A stretch of 52,903 nucleotides of DNA, taken from NCBI GenBank assembly GCA_035552775.1, contig DASZKW010000092.1, positions 1 to 52,903 on the forward strand, read 5' to 3'. Positions 7,123-15,735 of the stretch are shown in pieces. Numbering within the stretch: position 1 is the first letter of the stretch; every line of letters starts with the position of its first letter. Under the pieces are notes generated by a model. The model had not been told where the DNA came from. It saw nothing but the letters and a program-made list of their open reading frames with translations, and did not search any database. The position numbers were made by a program, and so were the translations under genes. Source of the stretch: DASZKW01 sp035552775 (GTDB taxonomy: Bacteria > Actinomycetota > Acidimicrobiia > Acidimicrobiales > Palsa-688).

Positions 7123-9050
7123 GGCGAGCCGCCGGCCGTGCCGGCGAGGTAGCGGCCGAGGGCCATGACGGGGAACACCAGCCGGTACAGGTGGTAGTTG
7201 ATCGAGAAGTCCCAAGGAAAACCGGTCCCGGTGAACCAGGGCTCGTCCCATGTGCCCTCCGCCGTCTGGGTGGCGCACAGGTAGTCGACGCCGCGACGGG
7301 TGGCGGCGCCCGCCGTGTGGCCGGCGGCGAGCAGAGCGAGCACCGCCCACGCCGTCTGGGACGGCGTCGACGCCCCCCGGCCGCGCCACGAGACGTCTAC
7401 GTATGAGCGCAAATCCTCGCCCCAGCCACCGTCGTCGTTTTGATGGCCCTCGAGCCACGCCACCGCCCGGCGAACGCGGGGATCGGTCGTCGCCACCCCG
7501 GCGGCCACCAGCGCCGGCACTGCGGCACCCGTGCCGTAGACGTAGTTGACGCCCCAGCGCCCGAACCAGGAGCCGTCGGACTCCTGCTGGTCCGAGAGCC
7601 AGGTGACGCCACGGTCGACCACCGTGCGGGCGACGCCGGGCTCCCCGGCCAGCATCTCGAGAACGTGGGCGGTCACGTCCGCGCTCGGTGGATCGGTCAC
7701 CTCACCGAAGTCGCAAAACGGCAGCGCCGCGCACACCGCGCTGTCGTTGTCGACGTCGAAGGCGCCCCAGCCTCCGCCCCTGCATTGCATGCCGATCGTC
7801 CAGTTGATGCCGCGCCGCACGGCACCGTCGTCGGGGTCGCCGGGGGCGACACCCGCCCGGCGAAAGGCGAGCACGACCTCGGCGGTGTCATCGATGTCGG
7901 GGTAGTTGTCGTTGGCGAACTCGAACGCCCAGCCTCCGGGCTCCAGCCGGGGCCGGCGTTGCGACCAGTCACCTTTCACCCGCACCTCCTGGCCGAGCAG
8001 CCATCGGCTACCGGCGACGACGGCGGGGTGGTGGCGGTCCACGCCTGCGTCGGCGAGTGCGACCACGGCCAGGGCCGTGTCCCACACCGGTGACTGGCAC
8101 GCCTCCACCCGCCGCCCCCGCGTGTCGTCGACGATGAAGCCCTCCATGCCCGTCATCGCCGCCGCCATGACGGGATGGTCCAGCGGGTAACCCTGGAGGT
8201 GGAGGGCGATGATCGAGTACACCAGCGGCGGCTGGATGCCGCCCCAGCACCCGTCGGCCTCCTGGCGGCGCACTATCCACCGCTCCGCCGCCGACAGGGC
8301 GGCCGAGCGCAGGGCCCGTCTGGGTGCCACCCACTTGGGCAGATGCTCGTAGTGGTGCAGTACCCGGTCGAGGGCTTCGAAGAAGCGCCCGATCCTGTCG
8401 GTCGCAGGCGCCGGCGCGCTGGCATCGAGCGAGCGCAACTCGTCGATGGTGAAGGGGAGCGGGCGCGACGGGCGGTGGGCGAAGACCACGGTGAGAGCGA
8501 CGATCGTCTGGCGGGCCCAGCAGCCGAAGTCGTAGATGTTGAGCGGCGCCCACGACGGCAGGAACATGATCTCGGGCGGCAGCACCGGGAGGTCTTCCCA
8601 GTCCCATCGCCCCAACATGGCCAGCCAGATGCGGGTGAAGACCCGGGCGCCACCGACCCCGCCGTGGGCCTGCACCCACGCCGCCGCAGCCGCCATGTGC
8701 GCGTCGCCGGGTGCATCGCCCGCCAGGCGGAGGGCCACATAGGCCTCGACCGTGGTCGAAAGATCCCCGGGGCCGCCATGAAACGTGGCCCATGTGCCGT
8801 CCGGGCCCTGCTGGCTGCGAATCCACCCGGCGGCCGCGGCGGTCACCTTGTCGTCCAGGATCCCGAGGAAGTGGCGAAGGAACAGATCCTCGGCGTCCAT
8901 CGTCACGTTGGTCTCGAGCTCGCCCTTCCACCATCCGTCGGGGTGCTGCAGCCCGAGCAGATGCCCGGTGGCCCGATCGAGCGCGGCCGCGGCGCCGCCG
9001 TGGCCCACCGATTCGCTACCAGGGTCGCCCTGAGCCGTCATCTCGCTCAC
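7119..9050 (-). CDS. shc: Squalene-hopene cyclase
   Basis: 643-aa class II triterpene cyclase, normal length. Converts squalene to hopene/hopanol at the cytoplasmic membrane. Catalytic DxDD is DIDD at residues 385-388 (NYPDIDDTAEVVL), whose middle Asp protonates squalene. Several QW repeats are visible (QHPDGWW, QQGPDGTW, QEADGCWGG, QCRGGGWGAF, QQESDGSWFGRWG, QNDDGGWGED, QTAEGTWDEPW). The GTG at 9050 overlaps the stop of the polyprenyl synthase (GTGA); an ATG three codons later is an alternative. The upstream extension of the frame only mirrors the synthase gene. Confidence 0.96.
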   Translation of the reverse strand: MSEMTAQGDPGSESVGHGGAAAALDRATGHLLGLQHPDGWWKGELETNVTMDAEDLFLRHFLGILDDKVTAAAAGWIRSQQGPDGTWATFHGGPGDLSTTVEAYVALRLAGDAPGDAHMAAAAAWVQAHGGVGGARVFTRIWLAMLGRWDWEDLPVLPPEIMFLPSWAPLNIYDFGCWARQTIVALTVVFAHRPSRPLPFTIDELRSLDASAPAPATDRIGRFFEALDRVLHHYEHLPKWVAPRRALRSAALSAAERWIVRRQEADGCWGGIQPPLVYSIIALHLQGYPLDHPVMAAAMTGMEGFIVDDTRGRRVEACQSPVWDTALAVVALADAGVDRHHPAVVAGSRWLLGQEVRVKGDWSQRRPRLEPGGWAFEFANDNYPDIDDTAEVVLAFRRAGVAPGDPDDGAVRRGINWTIGMQCRGGGWGAFDVDNDSAVCAALPFCDFGEVTDPPSADVTAHVLEMLAGEPGVARTVVDRGVTWLSDQQESDGSWFGRWGVNYVYGTGAAVPALVAAGVATTDPRVRRAVAWLEGHQNDDGGWGEDLRSYVDVSWRGRGASTPSQTAWAVLALLAAGHTAGAATRRGVDYLCATQTAEGTWDEPWFTGTGFPWDFSINYHLYRLVFPVMALGRYLAGTAGGSP

Positions 9051-10090
9051 GATTCCCTTTCCACCACGAATGCGGCGATGTCTGCCAGCTCGCGCTGGGG
9101 GACGGCGGACAGCCGTACCCTCTCCAGGGCGCCGAGGGCGGAGTCGAGGTGGGACTTGGCCCGTACCGTCGCCCATTCCCGTCCCCCGCACGCCTCCACC
9201 AGGTACGCGGTACGGCTGACCTGGGCGTCGTCGAGGGGCGGGAGCAGTTCGCGGTTCCCGTTGCCCGGACCGAGGAGCAGGGCCCGCAACTCCTCGGCCT
9301 CGTCGCCGCCGGCGGCGAGGGCGGACACGATGGGCATGGACTTCTTGCGCTGGCGCAGGTCGCTACCCGCCGGTTTGCCGGTGCGGGCCGGGTCACCCCA
9401 GATGCCGAGGAGGTCGTCGACCGCCTGGAATGCCAGTCCCAGGTGGCGACCGAAGTCCCGCAGGGCCCCGATTGTCGCGGCTGGTGCGCCCGCCAGGATG
9501 GCCCCGATGGAAGCAGCGCACCCGAGCAGGGCGCCCGTCTTGGCGGCCGACATGGCCATGCACTCCTCGACGCTGACATTGTTGCGGCGTTCGAAGGCGA
9601 TGTCGTCGGACTGCCCGGCGATCATCTCGGCCGTCGCCGTGCTCAGCGCGGCGGCGGCGGCCGCGCCGGCGGGCGGTGACTCGAGCAGCACCTGGTGGGC
9701 GAGGGTCTCGAGCGCGTCACCGGCGATTATGGCCTGGCCCACACCCCACACCGACCACACGGTCGGCCGGTGGTGGCGCTCGATATCACCGTCGATGATG
9801 TCGTCATGGATGAGCGAGTAGTTGTGCACCAACTCGACGGCGACGCCGCCGGGCACGCCTACCGCCCCGTCCGCCCATGCGGCCTCCGCCGAAAGGAGGG
9901 CCAGGGCGGGCCGGATCCCCTTGCCTCCCGGTGCCTGCAGAGGGCGGCCGTCGGTGTCGGTCCAGCCCAGGTGGTAGGTGGCCAGGCGGCGGATCTCGGG
10001 GGGCAGGCGGTCGATGGCAACGGCCATGGCCGGACCGCTCGCCTTGCGGGCGCGGGCCAGGATTTCGGGAACGCTCGTCGAGCGGTTCAC
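9047..10090 (-). CDS. Polyprenyl diphosphate synthase (probable FPP/GGPP synthase of the hopanoid operon)
   Basis: 347-aa trans-prenyltransferase. First Asp-rich motif DDIID at residues 96-100 (YSLIHDDIIDGD), upstream GGKGIRPAL for IPP binding, second motif FQAVDDLLGIWGD in which the usual final Asp is Gly (DDxxG), KxGALLG-like KTGALLGCA, and KKSMPIV. The residues before the first motif (HNYSLI) lack obvious bulky aromatic pairs at -4/-5 apart from Tyr91, so the chain length (C15 or C20) is not certain, but its place before shc suggests FPP supply for squalene. GTG start overlaps the hpnE stop (GTGA). Confidence 0.92.
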   Translation of the reverse strand: MNRSTSVPEILARARKASGPAMAVAIDRLPPEIRRLATYHLGWTDTDGRPLQAPGGKGIRPALALLSAEAAWADGAVGVPGGVAVELVHNYSLIHDDIIDGDIERHHRPTVWSVWGVGQAIIAGDALETLAHQVLLESPPAGAAAAAALSTATAEMIAGQSDDIAFERRNNVSVEECMAMSAAKTGALLGCAASIGAILAGAPAATIGALRDFGRHLGLAFQAVDDLLGIWGDPARTGKPAGSDLRQRKKSMPIVSALAAGGDEAEELRALLLGPGNGNRELLPPLDDAQVSRTAYLVEACGGREWATVRAKSHLDSALGALERVRLSAVPQRELADIAAFVVERES

Positions 10091-11544
10091 GCCACCTCCT
10101 CAGGAAGTCGGCGGGTCGATCCGGCGGCGACCAGCGCGGAGCGCGCGGCGGCGAGCCCGCTGCGCACTGCGCCTTCCATCGTCGCCGGCCACCCGGTGTC
10201 GGTCCAAGCTCCGGCGAGCACCACGCCGGGGGTGCGGGTAAGCGGTCCGGGGCGCAGGGCCGCCGTGCCGGGAACGGCGCGGAAGGTGGCCTTGTGCTCC
10301 TTGGTCACCAAAGTGTCGAGCACCCTGGCGTCGCGGGCGGCGGGCAGCAGGTCGGCCAGTGCCGCCACCACCTCGGGCCCGAGGTCCTCGGGGCGCCGGC
10401 CCACCTGGGCGTCGGCCGCTGACATCGACACGGCCAGATACTGACCGTGCCCATCCGCCAAACCGGAGGAAACGGTGCGGTCGAACAGCCACCCGACAGG
10501 GGTGTCGATACCGGCTGCCATGGTGAGGTCGGTCACCCGGCGGTCGTAGACCACGTGCACGTCGACGATAGGAGACGCGCCGAGGCCATCCAGCTCATCC
10601 TGGCCGGCGAAGGTACCGCGGGCGACGACGTCGTTGACGGCGTGGTGGGGGACCGCCAACACCACCGCGTCGGCATCGAGCGTGCGCCCCTCGGTGCGGA
10701 CTTCCAGCGGAGCGGCGGGGCCTTTCCCCTCGCTGACGCCGGGGGAGGCGGGGTCTTTCCGCTCCGCTATGGACACGACCCGCTCGCCGAGTGCCACATC
10801 GGCACCGGCGTGGGCCAAGGCCACGGCGGCACGCTCGCCGTGCAGGCGCCCCAGAGGGATGCGGCTCCATCCGATGTCGGCCGCCGACGTCTCGGTGAGC
10901 AACCCGGTCTGGAACACCTTCGCCCCCATGGCCGCTGACGCCTCTGCCGCCGGCAGGTTGACGGTGGGCACGCAGATGAGATCCCACATGGCCCCGATGG
11001 CCCGCGGGCCCTGCCCGTGGCGCGACAGCCACGCCCCGAATGTCTGCGCGTCGAGGGCGGGATCGTCGAGGTCGACCCGTCGTAGCGGGAGGGCGGCCAG
11101 ACCCAGTCGGAGCCGGTCGGCCAAGCCCAGGTGGCGGTAACGCAGCAGGGCGGCGCCCATGTGAAGCGGGGCGGGCAGGTCGTTGCGCCGCAGGCGGGCG
11201 ACGTCCGGCGGCCCCCCGGCGCGGCCCGGGCGAAGCACGGTGACGTCGAGGCGGTCCTGCATCTCGACGTCACCGGCCGAGCCGATGCGGGCGAGGAAGT
11301 CCCGGTAAGCGGTGCAACAGCGCAGGAACACGTGCTGGCCGTTGTCGATCCATCGCCCGTCGTGCTCGAAGGACCAGGTGAGGCCGCCGAGGCGGCGACG
11401 GCGTTCGACCACCGTTACCGCCGCGCCGCCGTCCGCGCAGGCCAAGGCGGCGGCGAGGCCGGCCAAACCGGCGCCGACCACCACTACGTGCGGGCGTCCG
11501 GCGACTCGCTCTCGCCGCGACGAGATCTCAGGCGGCCCGCTCAC
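10087..11544 (-). CDS. hpnE: Squalene-associated FAD-dependent desaturase HpnE
   Basis: 485-aa amine-oxidase/phytoene-desaturase-like flavoprotein. FAD dinucleotide motif VVVGAGLAGLAAALACADGG with downstream Glu (VVERRRRLGG) near the N-terminus, NGQHVFLRCCTAYRDFL, WDLICVPTVNLPAAEASA, and the C-terminal FAD-contacting GVVLAGAWTDTGWPATMEGAV. HpnE reduces hydroxysqualene to squalene, the third of three steps (HpnD, HpnC, HpnE) that replace squalene synthase. GTG start chosen by the GTGA overlap with hpnD; the longer frame upstream is antiframe to hpnD. Residues 1-17 before the FAD motif are extra. Confidence 0.94.
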   Translation of the reverse strand: MSGPPEISSRRERVAGRPHVVVVGAGLAGLAAALACADGGAAVTVVERRRRLGGLTWSFEHDGRWIDNGQHVFLRCCTAYRDFLARIGSAGDVEMQDRLDVTVLRPGRAGGPPDVARLRRNDLPAPLHMGAALLRYRHLGLADRLRLGLAALPLRRVDLDDPALDAQTFGAWLSRHGQGPRAIGAMWDLICVPTVNLPAAEASAAMGAKVFQTGLLTETSAADIGWSRIPLGRLHGERAAVALAHAGADVALGERVVSIAERKDPASPGVSEGKGPAAPLEVRTEGRTLDADAVVLAVPHHAVNDVVARGTFAGQDELDGLGASPIVDVHVVYDRRVTDLTMAAGIDTPVGWLFDRTVSSGLADGHGQYLAVSMSAADAQVGRRPEDLGPEVVAALADLLPAARDARVLDTLVTKEHKATFRAVPGTAALRPGPLTRTPGVVLAGAWTDTGWPATMEGAVRSGLAAARSALVAAGSTRRLPEEVA

Positions 11545-12392
11545 GCCTGTCCCCACGCCAGGGCCCGGGCGGCCACTCCTGCTTTCTGCCAGGCGGGGAG
11601 AGAGGTCCGACGCCGAAGCACGGCGGCGGGGTCGCGGCGCATGCGCTCGAGGAGCCGACGGTAGATCCCCGCCATGGCCGCCGTGCAGGCCCGGCTGCGG
11701 CGGTCCAGAAGGGGCAACAGGGGCAGGCCCTTGGCGTACCACTCCTCGGCACGCCCCGTCTCGAAGCAGACGAGGGCAGCCAGGGCGTCGGGCGCCCCGG
11801 TGACATCGGGGGCCACGCCGAAGCGGTCGAGGTCCTCGGAGGGTAGGTAAACCCGGCCCATGGTGTCGCGGTCCTCGACGATGTCGCGGACGATGTTGGT
11901 GACCTGAAGAGCAACGCCGAGGGCGTCGGCAAGTCCCTCCCCGGCCGGATCGGCGCACCCGTAGATCCCGATCGAGAGGCGCCCGATGGTGCCCGCCACC
12001 CGCCGGCAGTAGGCGACCAGGTCGTCGAAGGTGGTGTAGGTGGTGCCCGCCACGTCCATCTGGCAACCGTCGACCAGCTCGGCCAGCGCTGACATGGGGA
12101 TGGGGAAACGCTGCGCCACGTCGGCCAGCGCCACCAGCACGGGATCGTCGCCGCCGGCGGCGGGGTCGGCCACGATGGCCTCGAGCTCGGCGCGAACCTG
12201 GGCCAGGGCGGCGAGCTTGACGGGCGCAGCGCCGTCGCCGTCACCGATGTCGTCGATGCGGCGGGCCGCTGCGTACAGCACCGACATGGCGCGGCGCTTC
12301 ACCGGAGGCAGCAGGCGAATGCCGTAGGAGAAATTCCTGGCCTCGGCGCGGGTGATCGCCTCACAGCGGTCGTAGGCGTCGTCCAGTTTCAC
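11541..12392 (-). CDS. hpnD: Presqualene diphosphate synthase HpnD
   Basis: 283-aa member of the squalene/phytoene synthase family. First Asp-rich motif RRIDDIGDGD and second DIVEDRDTMGRVYLP, with YCRRVAGTIG and QVTNIVRDI typical of the fold. HpnD condenses two FPP to presqualene diphosphate. The GTG at 12392 (VKLDDAYDRCEAITRAEARNF) overlaps the hpnC stop. I call this HpnD and the preceding paralogue HpnC because the ARNFSYGIRLLP...RRAMSVLYAAARRIDDIGDG block with intact Asp motifs is HpnD-like, while the other has ENFPVA and a changed first motif. Confidence 0.93.
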   Translation of the reverse strand: MKLDDAYDRCEAITRAEARNFSYGIRLLPPVKRRAMSVLYAAARRIDDIGDGDGAAPVKLAALAQVRAELEAIVADPAAGGDDPVLVALADVAQRFPIPMSALAELVDGCQMDVAGTTYTTFDDLVAYCRRVAGTIGRLSIGIYGCADPAGEGLADALGVALQVTNIVRDIVEDRDTMGRVYLPSEDLDRFGVAPDVTGAPDALAALVCFETGRAEEWYAKGLPLLPLLDRRSRACTAAMAGIYRRLLERMRRDPAAVLRRRTSLPAWQKAGVAARALAWGQA

Positions 12393-13288
12393 GCGGCCCT
12401 CCCAGCGCGGGCGCTCAACTCGGCGAGGGCGTGTTGGGCTATCCGGCGGCGGGACGGGCGGGGGGCGCCGGCGAGGGGGTCGAAGCCGGCGTCGGCGATG
12501 GCGTCGAGGGCGCCGCGCCCGCCGGCCACGAAGCCGGCGACCGCCACGCGCGCCCAGCCGCGCAGCGACCCGATCAGGGGGGTGCCCTCCGCCAGCAGAC
12601 GCCGGGCCCGCCACACCTCGAATGCCGTCAGCGCCCGCAGGCCCGGGCTCGCCGGGCCCGTCGCCCCCAAGGCGGCGGGATCGACGCCGAAGCGCTCGAG
12701 ATCCTCGACGGGCAGGTACACCCGGCCCGCGCCGGCGTCCTCGGCCACGTCCTGGCAGTGCTCGGCCAGCTGGAGCCCGCTGCACACCGCGTCGGACCAT
12801 GCCACACGCTCGGGGGTCACCGCGTCGAAGACACCGAGCACCAGGCGTCCCACCGGGTTCGCCGACATCCGGCAGTAGGCGAGGAGGTCGTCGAAGGTGG
12901 CATAAGTGGAGACGACCTGGTCCTGGCGGTTGGCCGCAACCAGGTCGCGAAGTGCTTGAGGGTCCACAGCGTGTGCGGCGACCGTCGCCACCGCCGCCGC
13001 CACGAGCGGGTGCACGCCGGCCGGGCCGGCGCGGGTGGCGAGGCCGAGGGCGGCGTCCACCTCGGCGTCGAGCCAGTCGAGGGCGCCCAGCCGGTCACCG
13101 CTGTAGCCGTCACCGATCTGGTCCACCAGGCGGGCGTACCCATATATGGCCGTGAGGTCACTGCGCAATGCACCGGGCAGGACGCGCAGCGCCACCGGGA
13201 AGTTCTCGCCTCCGGCGCGGCCGAGCACCACCCGATCGCTCGGTAGCCCCGCCGGGGGAGGGCGACGAGCCTGCGAGGCCGGGGACAT
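12389..13288 (-). CDS. hpnC: Hydroxysqualene synthase HpnC
   Basis: About 299 aa from the ATG at 13288; an upstream ATG at 13339 would give 316 aa. Squalene/phytoene synthase family with the HpnC hallmark ENFPVALRVLP, degenerate first motif VDQIGDGYSGD, and EHCQDVAEDAGAGRVYLP. HpnC converts presqualene diphosphate to hydroxysqualene. I prefer the later start: it is preceded by GGTGAGGG, while the upstream ATG has no Shine-Dalgarno and sits inside three direct repeats (13315-13360) that look like operator sites. First gene of the hopanoid operon after a regulatory gap. Confidence 0.9.
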   Translation of the reverse strand: MSPASQARRPPPAGLPSDRVVLGRAGGENFPVALRVLPGALRSDLTAIYGYARLVDQIGDGYSGDRLGALDWLDAEVDAALGLATRAGPAGVHPLVAAAVATVAAHAVDPQALRDLVAANRQDQVVSTYATFDDLLAYCRMSANPVGRLVLGVFDAVTPERVAWSDAVCSGLQLAEHCQDVAEDAGAGRVYLPVEDLERFGVDPAALGATGPASPGLRALTAFEVWRARRLLAEGTPLIGSLRGWARVAVAGFVAGGRGALDAIADAGFDPLAGAPRPSRRRIAQHALAELSARAGRAA

Positions 13289-13314
13289 GGCCCTCACCGG
13301 GTCCCGTCGAGGAG

Positions 13315-13360
13315 TGTCAATCGAAATGTCCGTGTCCATTCGAGAAGAGTGTCCAATCGA
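13315..13360 (-). promoter_or_regulatory. Three imperfect direct repeats upstream of hpnC
   Basis: On the plus strand tgtcaatcga (13315), tgtccattcga (13333) and tgtccaatcga (13350) recur with 18- and 17-base periods; on the hpnC sense strand they read TCGATTGACA, TCGAATGGACA, TCGATTGGACA. Two-helical-turn-like spacing suggests a multi-site operator or activator region. The first two fall inside the longest possible hpnC frame. Confidence 0.4.
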
Positions 13361-13430
13361 GTGACCCTTTGGTCATCCTATGCACGCGGCCGGCGCGATG
13401 GAGCGTTAGATCTCGACCGGGCGTAGGTTT

Positions 13431-13444
13431 CGACCGTACGGTCG
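13431..13444. promoter_or_regulatory. Perfect 14-bp palindrome, candidate TetR-type operator
   Basis: cgaccgtacggtcg is its own reverse complement and resembles the GACCG-CGGTC operators bound by many TetR-family repressors. It begins immediately after the stop codon of the MerR-TetR regulator and lies 92-143 bases upstream of the hpnC start candidates, in the only sizeable gap of the minus-strand run. Confidence 0.55.
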
Positions 13445-14263
13445 TCACTGCTTGGCGCCGAACTCCGCATCCGCCGGCCAGCGGGGCTCCACCGCCCAGT
13501 CGAGCACCGTCTTGAAGGCGTCGCGGATGACGACGAGGCCGGCGGGGATGGGGTCGTCGGCGAGGGGTCGGCCGGCGGCGTCGGCCAGGGTGCGCAGCAC
13601 CGTGCGGGCCAGGACCTGGCTGCCCGGGTGGCCCTTTGCGGCGCGGACACCGAGCTCGAGCAGGATGGGCATGGCTCGGGCTACCAGGCGGGCGAACACC
13701 ACGGCCGCCTTCCCCGGGTCGTGAGCCAGGCCCTCTGGTCCGCCCAGGTCTCGCACCGCGGTGGCGAAGCGCAACGCGGTGTCGGCGACCAGGTCCTCGA
13801 CCACGGCGGTGAACAGCGCCTCCTTCGATGGGAAGTGGCGGTACACGCTGCCCTTGGCCACTCCTGCGGCCGACGCGATGTGGCTCATGGTCACGTCGGC
13901 GTAGCCCTCGGTGGAGAAGAGTTCGATGGCGACTTCGACCACCCGGCACCGGGTATCAGCTCCGAGCTCGGCGAGAGAAGTCTCCAGCTCGGCGAAGGGG
14001 CCCCCGCCGGGGTCGGCCAGCAGTCCGGGCACCACGGCGGCGATCTGGTCGAGGCGCAGCCCTCGCCGCTCGCGCAGCAGGCGGACGAGGCGCAGCGCCT
14101 CGACGTGCTCCTGGCTGTAGCCGAACCGGTTGACCGCAAGCCGCTCCGGTGGGGGGATCAGTCCCGCCCTGCGGTAATGGTGGATCGTGCTGGCGGGCAC
14201 GCCGGTGCGCGAGACGACCTCGCTCAGCGATAGCGCGGTGGTCTGGCCGGCGGACACGGTCAC
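13445..14263 (-). CDS. MerR-TetR fusion transcriptional regulator
   Basis: 272-aa protein with two DNA-binding modules. Residues about 10-80 are a MerR-type winged helix (LSLSEVVSRTGVPASTIHHYRRAGLIPPPERL...NRFGYSQEHVEALRLVRLLRERRGLRLDQI). Residues about 110-165 are a TetR HTH (VVEVAIELFSTEGYADVTMSHIASAAGVAKGSVYRHFPSKEALFTAVV), followed by a TetR-like all-helical ligand/dimer domain. GTG start overlaps the aldehyde dehydrogenase stop, so both may be co-expressed. Position directly before the hpn genes and the adjacent palindrome suggests it controls them, itself, or both. Ligand unknown; a lipid or aldehyde is plausible. Confidence 0.88.
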   Translation of the reverse strand: MTVSAGQTTALSLSEVVSRTGVPASTIHHYRRAGLIPPPERLAVNRFGYSQEHVEALRLVRLLRERRGLRLDQIAAVVPGLLADPGGGPFAELETSLAELGADTRCRVVEVAIELFSTEGYADVTMSHIASAAGVAKGSVYRHFPSKEALFTAVVEDLVADTALRFATAVRDLGGPEGLAHDPGKAAVVFARLVARAMPILLELGVRAAKGHPGSQVLARTVLRTLADAAGRPLADDPIPAGLVVIRDAFKTVLDWAVEPRWPADAEFGAKQ

Positions 14264-15735
14264 ATCACTCGGCGCATGAGCCACTGCTTCATCCTGCCGT
14301 ACGGCGGGTACATGGCCGGGGGATCGAAACGGGTGGAGCGGACGAGGACCGCCTTGCGGTGGGAGAAGGTCTCGAAACCGGCCTTCCCGTGGTAGGCGCC
14401 CGTGCCGCTCGGCCCGACGCCACCGAAGGGGAGGTCGGGCACGGCGAGGTGCAACAGGGTCCCGTTGGTGCACACGCCGCCCGACGAGGTGTTGGTGATC
14501 ACCCGCTCGACGACGGCGTCGTCCTCGGAGAACACGTACAAAGACAGTGGCTTGTCGTGGGCGTTGACGACCGCGATGGCCTCGGAGACGTCGTCGACTG
14601 CGAGCACCGGCAGGATGGGGCCGAAGATCTCGTCGCCCATCACCGCCTCGTCCCATGTGGTGCCGGCCAGGACCGTGGGTGCGAGGTATCGGGTGGGGCG
14701 GTCGGATTCCCCGCCGGTCACCACCCGGCTGGTGGTGAGCGAGTCGAGCAGGCCCACGAGGCGCTCGAGGTGGCGTTCGTTGACGATGCGCCCGTAGTCC
14801 GCCGACGCCCGGGGGTCGGAGCCGTAGAAACCTTCGATGCTGGCCACGATGAGCTCGAGGAAGTGGGCCTCCACCCTCCGGTCCACCAGGACGTAGTCGG
14901 GGGCGACGCAGGTCTGGCCCGCGTTCATGAACTTTCCCCACGCGATGCGCCGGGCGGCGACCTCGAGGTTGGCGTCGCCGGTGACGATGGCGGGGCTCTT
15001 TCCGCCCAGCTCGAGCGTCACGGGCGTGAGCTGGCGGGCGGCCGCTTCCATGACGATGCGGCCCACCCGCCCCCCGCCTGTGTAGAAGATATGATCCCAG
15101 CGCTCGGTGAGCAGCTCGGCGCCGACGGCCGCGTCACCCTCCACCAGGGTCACCGCGGTGGTGTCGAGGTAGCGGGGGACCCACCGGGCCAGGGTCTCCG
15201 AGACCCGGGGGGCGACCTCGGAGGGCTTGCCGCAGACGGCATTGCCGGCGGCGATGGCGTAGGCCATCGGCAGTAGCAGTAGCTGCACCGGGTAGTTCCA
15301 AGGGGCGATGACGAGCACCGCGCCGAGCGGTTCGGCGACGACGCGAGCCCGCCCGGGCCGCACCCGCGCCGGCACCGGCACCGACTCGGGTGCCGCCCAG
15401 GCTTTGAGGTGGCGGCGCAGGTGGCCCAGCTCGGCGGTCACCTGGGCCAGATCGGTGAGCCATCCCTCCACCGCCGGCTTCCCCAGGTCGGCGGCGAGGG
15501 CGTCGAGGAAGTCCTGCTCGCGCTCTACGAGCATCCGGGTCATGGCGTCGATCTGGGCCGTGCGCCACGCCATGGGGCGGGTGGTCCCGTCCGTGAAGGC
15601 CCTCCGGAGCCGGCCGGCGGTGCCGCCCGGCTGTGAGCCGGCGATTGACCTGAGCGGTGAGCCGGGCTCGGCTGGTGGCCGCTCGGGGGGCTCAGCCCGC
15701 GACTCGGCCGGACGGGTCCCGGCGGGAGAGCTCAT
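14260..15735 (-). CDS. Aldehyde dehydrogenase (ALDH3-like)
   Basis: 491-aa NAD(P)-dependent aldehyde dehydrogenase. APWNYPVQLLLLP and GNAVCGKPSE (cofactor-binding Lys), TGGGRVGRIV, catalytic Glu in LELGGKSPAIV and nucleophile Cys in NAGQTCVAPDYV. The GQTC(V/I)APDY signature and C-terminal SHRKAVLVRS...PPYGRMKQWL place it in the class-3/fatty or coniferyl aldehyde group; a C-terminal basic tail may contact the membrane. The ATG at 15735 overlaps the stop of small ORF copy B (ATGA). The N-terminal 40 residues are Pro/Glu-rich and non-conserved. Probably oxidises hydrophobic aldehydes. Confidence 0.93.
   Translation of the reverse strand: MSSPAGTRPAESRAEPPERPPAEPGSPLRSIAGSQPGGTAGRLRRAFTDGTTRPMAWRTAQIDAMTRMLVEREQDFLDALAADLGKPAVEGWLTDLAQVTAELGHLRRHLKAWAAPESVPVPARVRPGRARVVAEPLGAVLVIAPWNYPVQLLLLPMAYAIAAGNAVCGKPSEVAPRVSETLARWVPRYLDTTAVTLVEGDAAVGAELLTERWDHIFYTGGGRVGRIVMEAAARQLTPVTLELGGKSPAIVTGDANLEVAARRIAWGKFMNAGQTCVAPDYVLVDRRVEAHFLELIVASIEGFYGSDPRASADYGRIVNERHLERLVGLLDSLTTSRVVTGGESDRPTRYLAPTVLAGTTWDEAVMGDEIFGPILPVLAVDDVSEAIAVVNAHDKPLSLYVFSEDDAVVERVITNTSSGGVCTNGTLLHLAVPDLPFGGVGPSGTGAYHGKAGFETFSHRKAVLVRSTRFDPPAMYPPYGRMKQWLMRRVM

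Noticed and set aside
10087..12066. hpnE starting at 12066 (659 aa)
   Set aside because: The first 174 codons are antiframe to hpnD and have no FAD fold; the GTG at 11544 overlapping the hpnD stop fits the family start.
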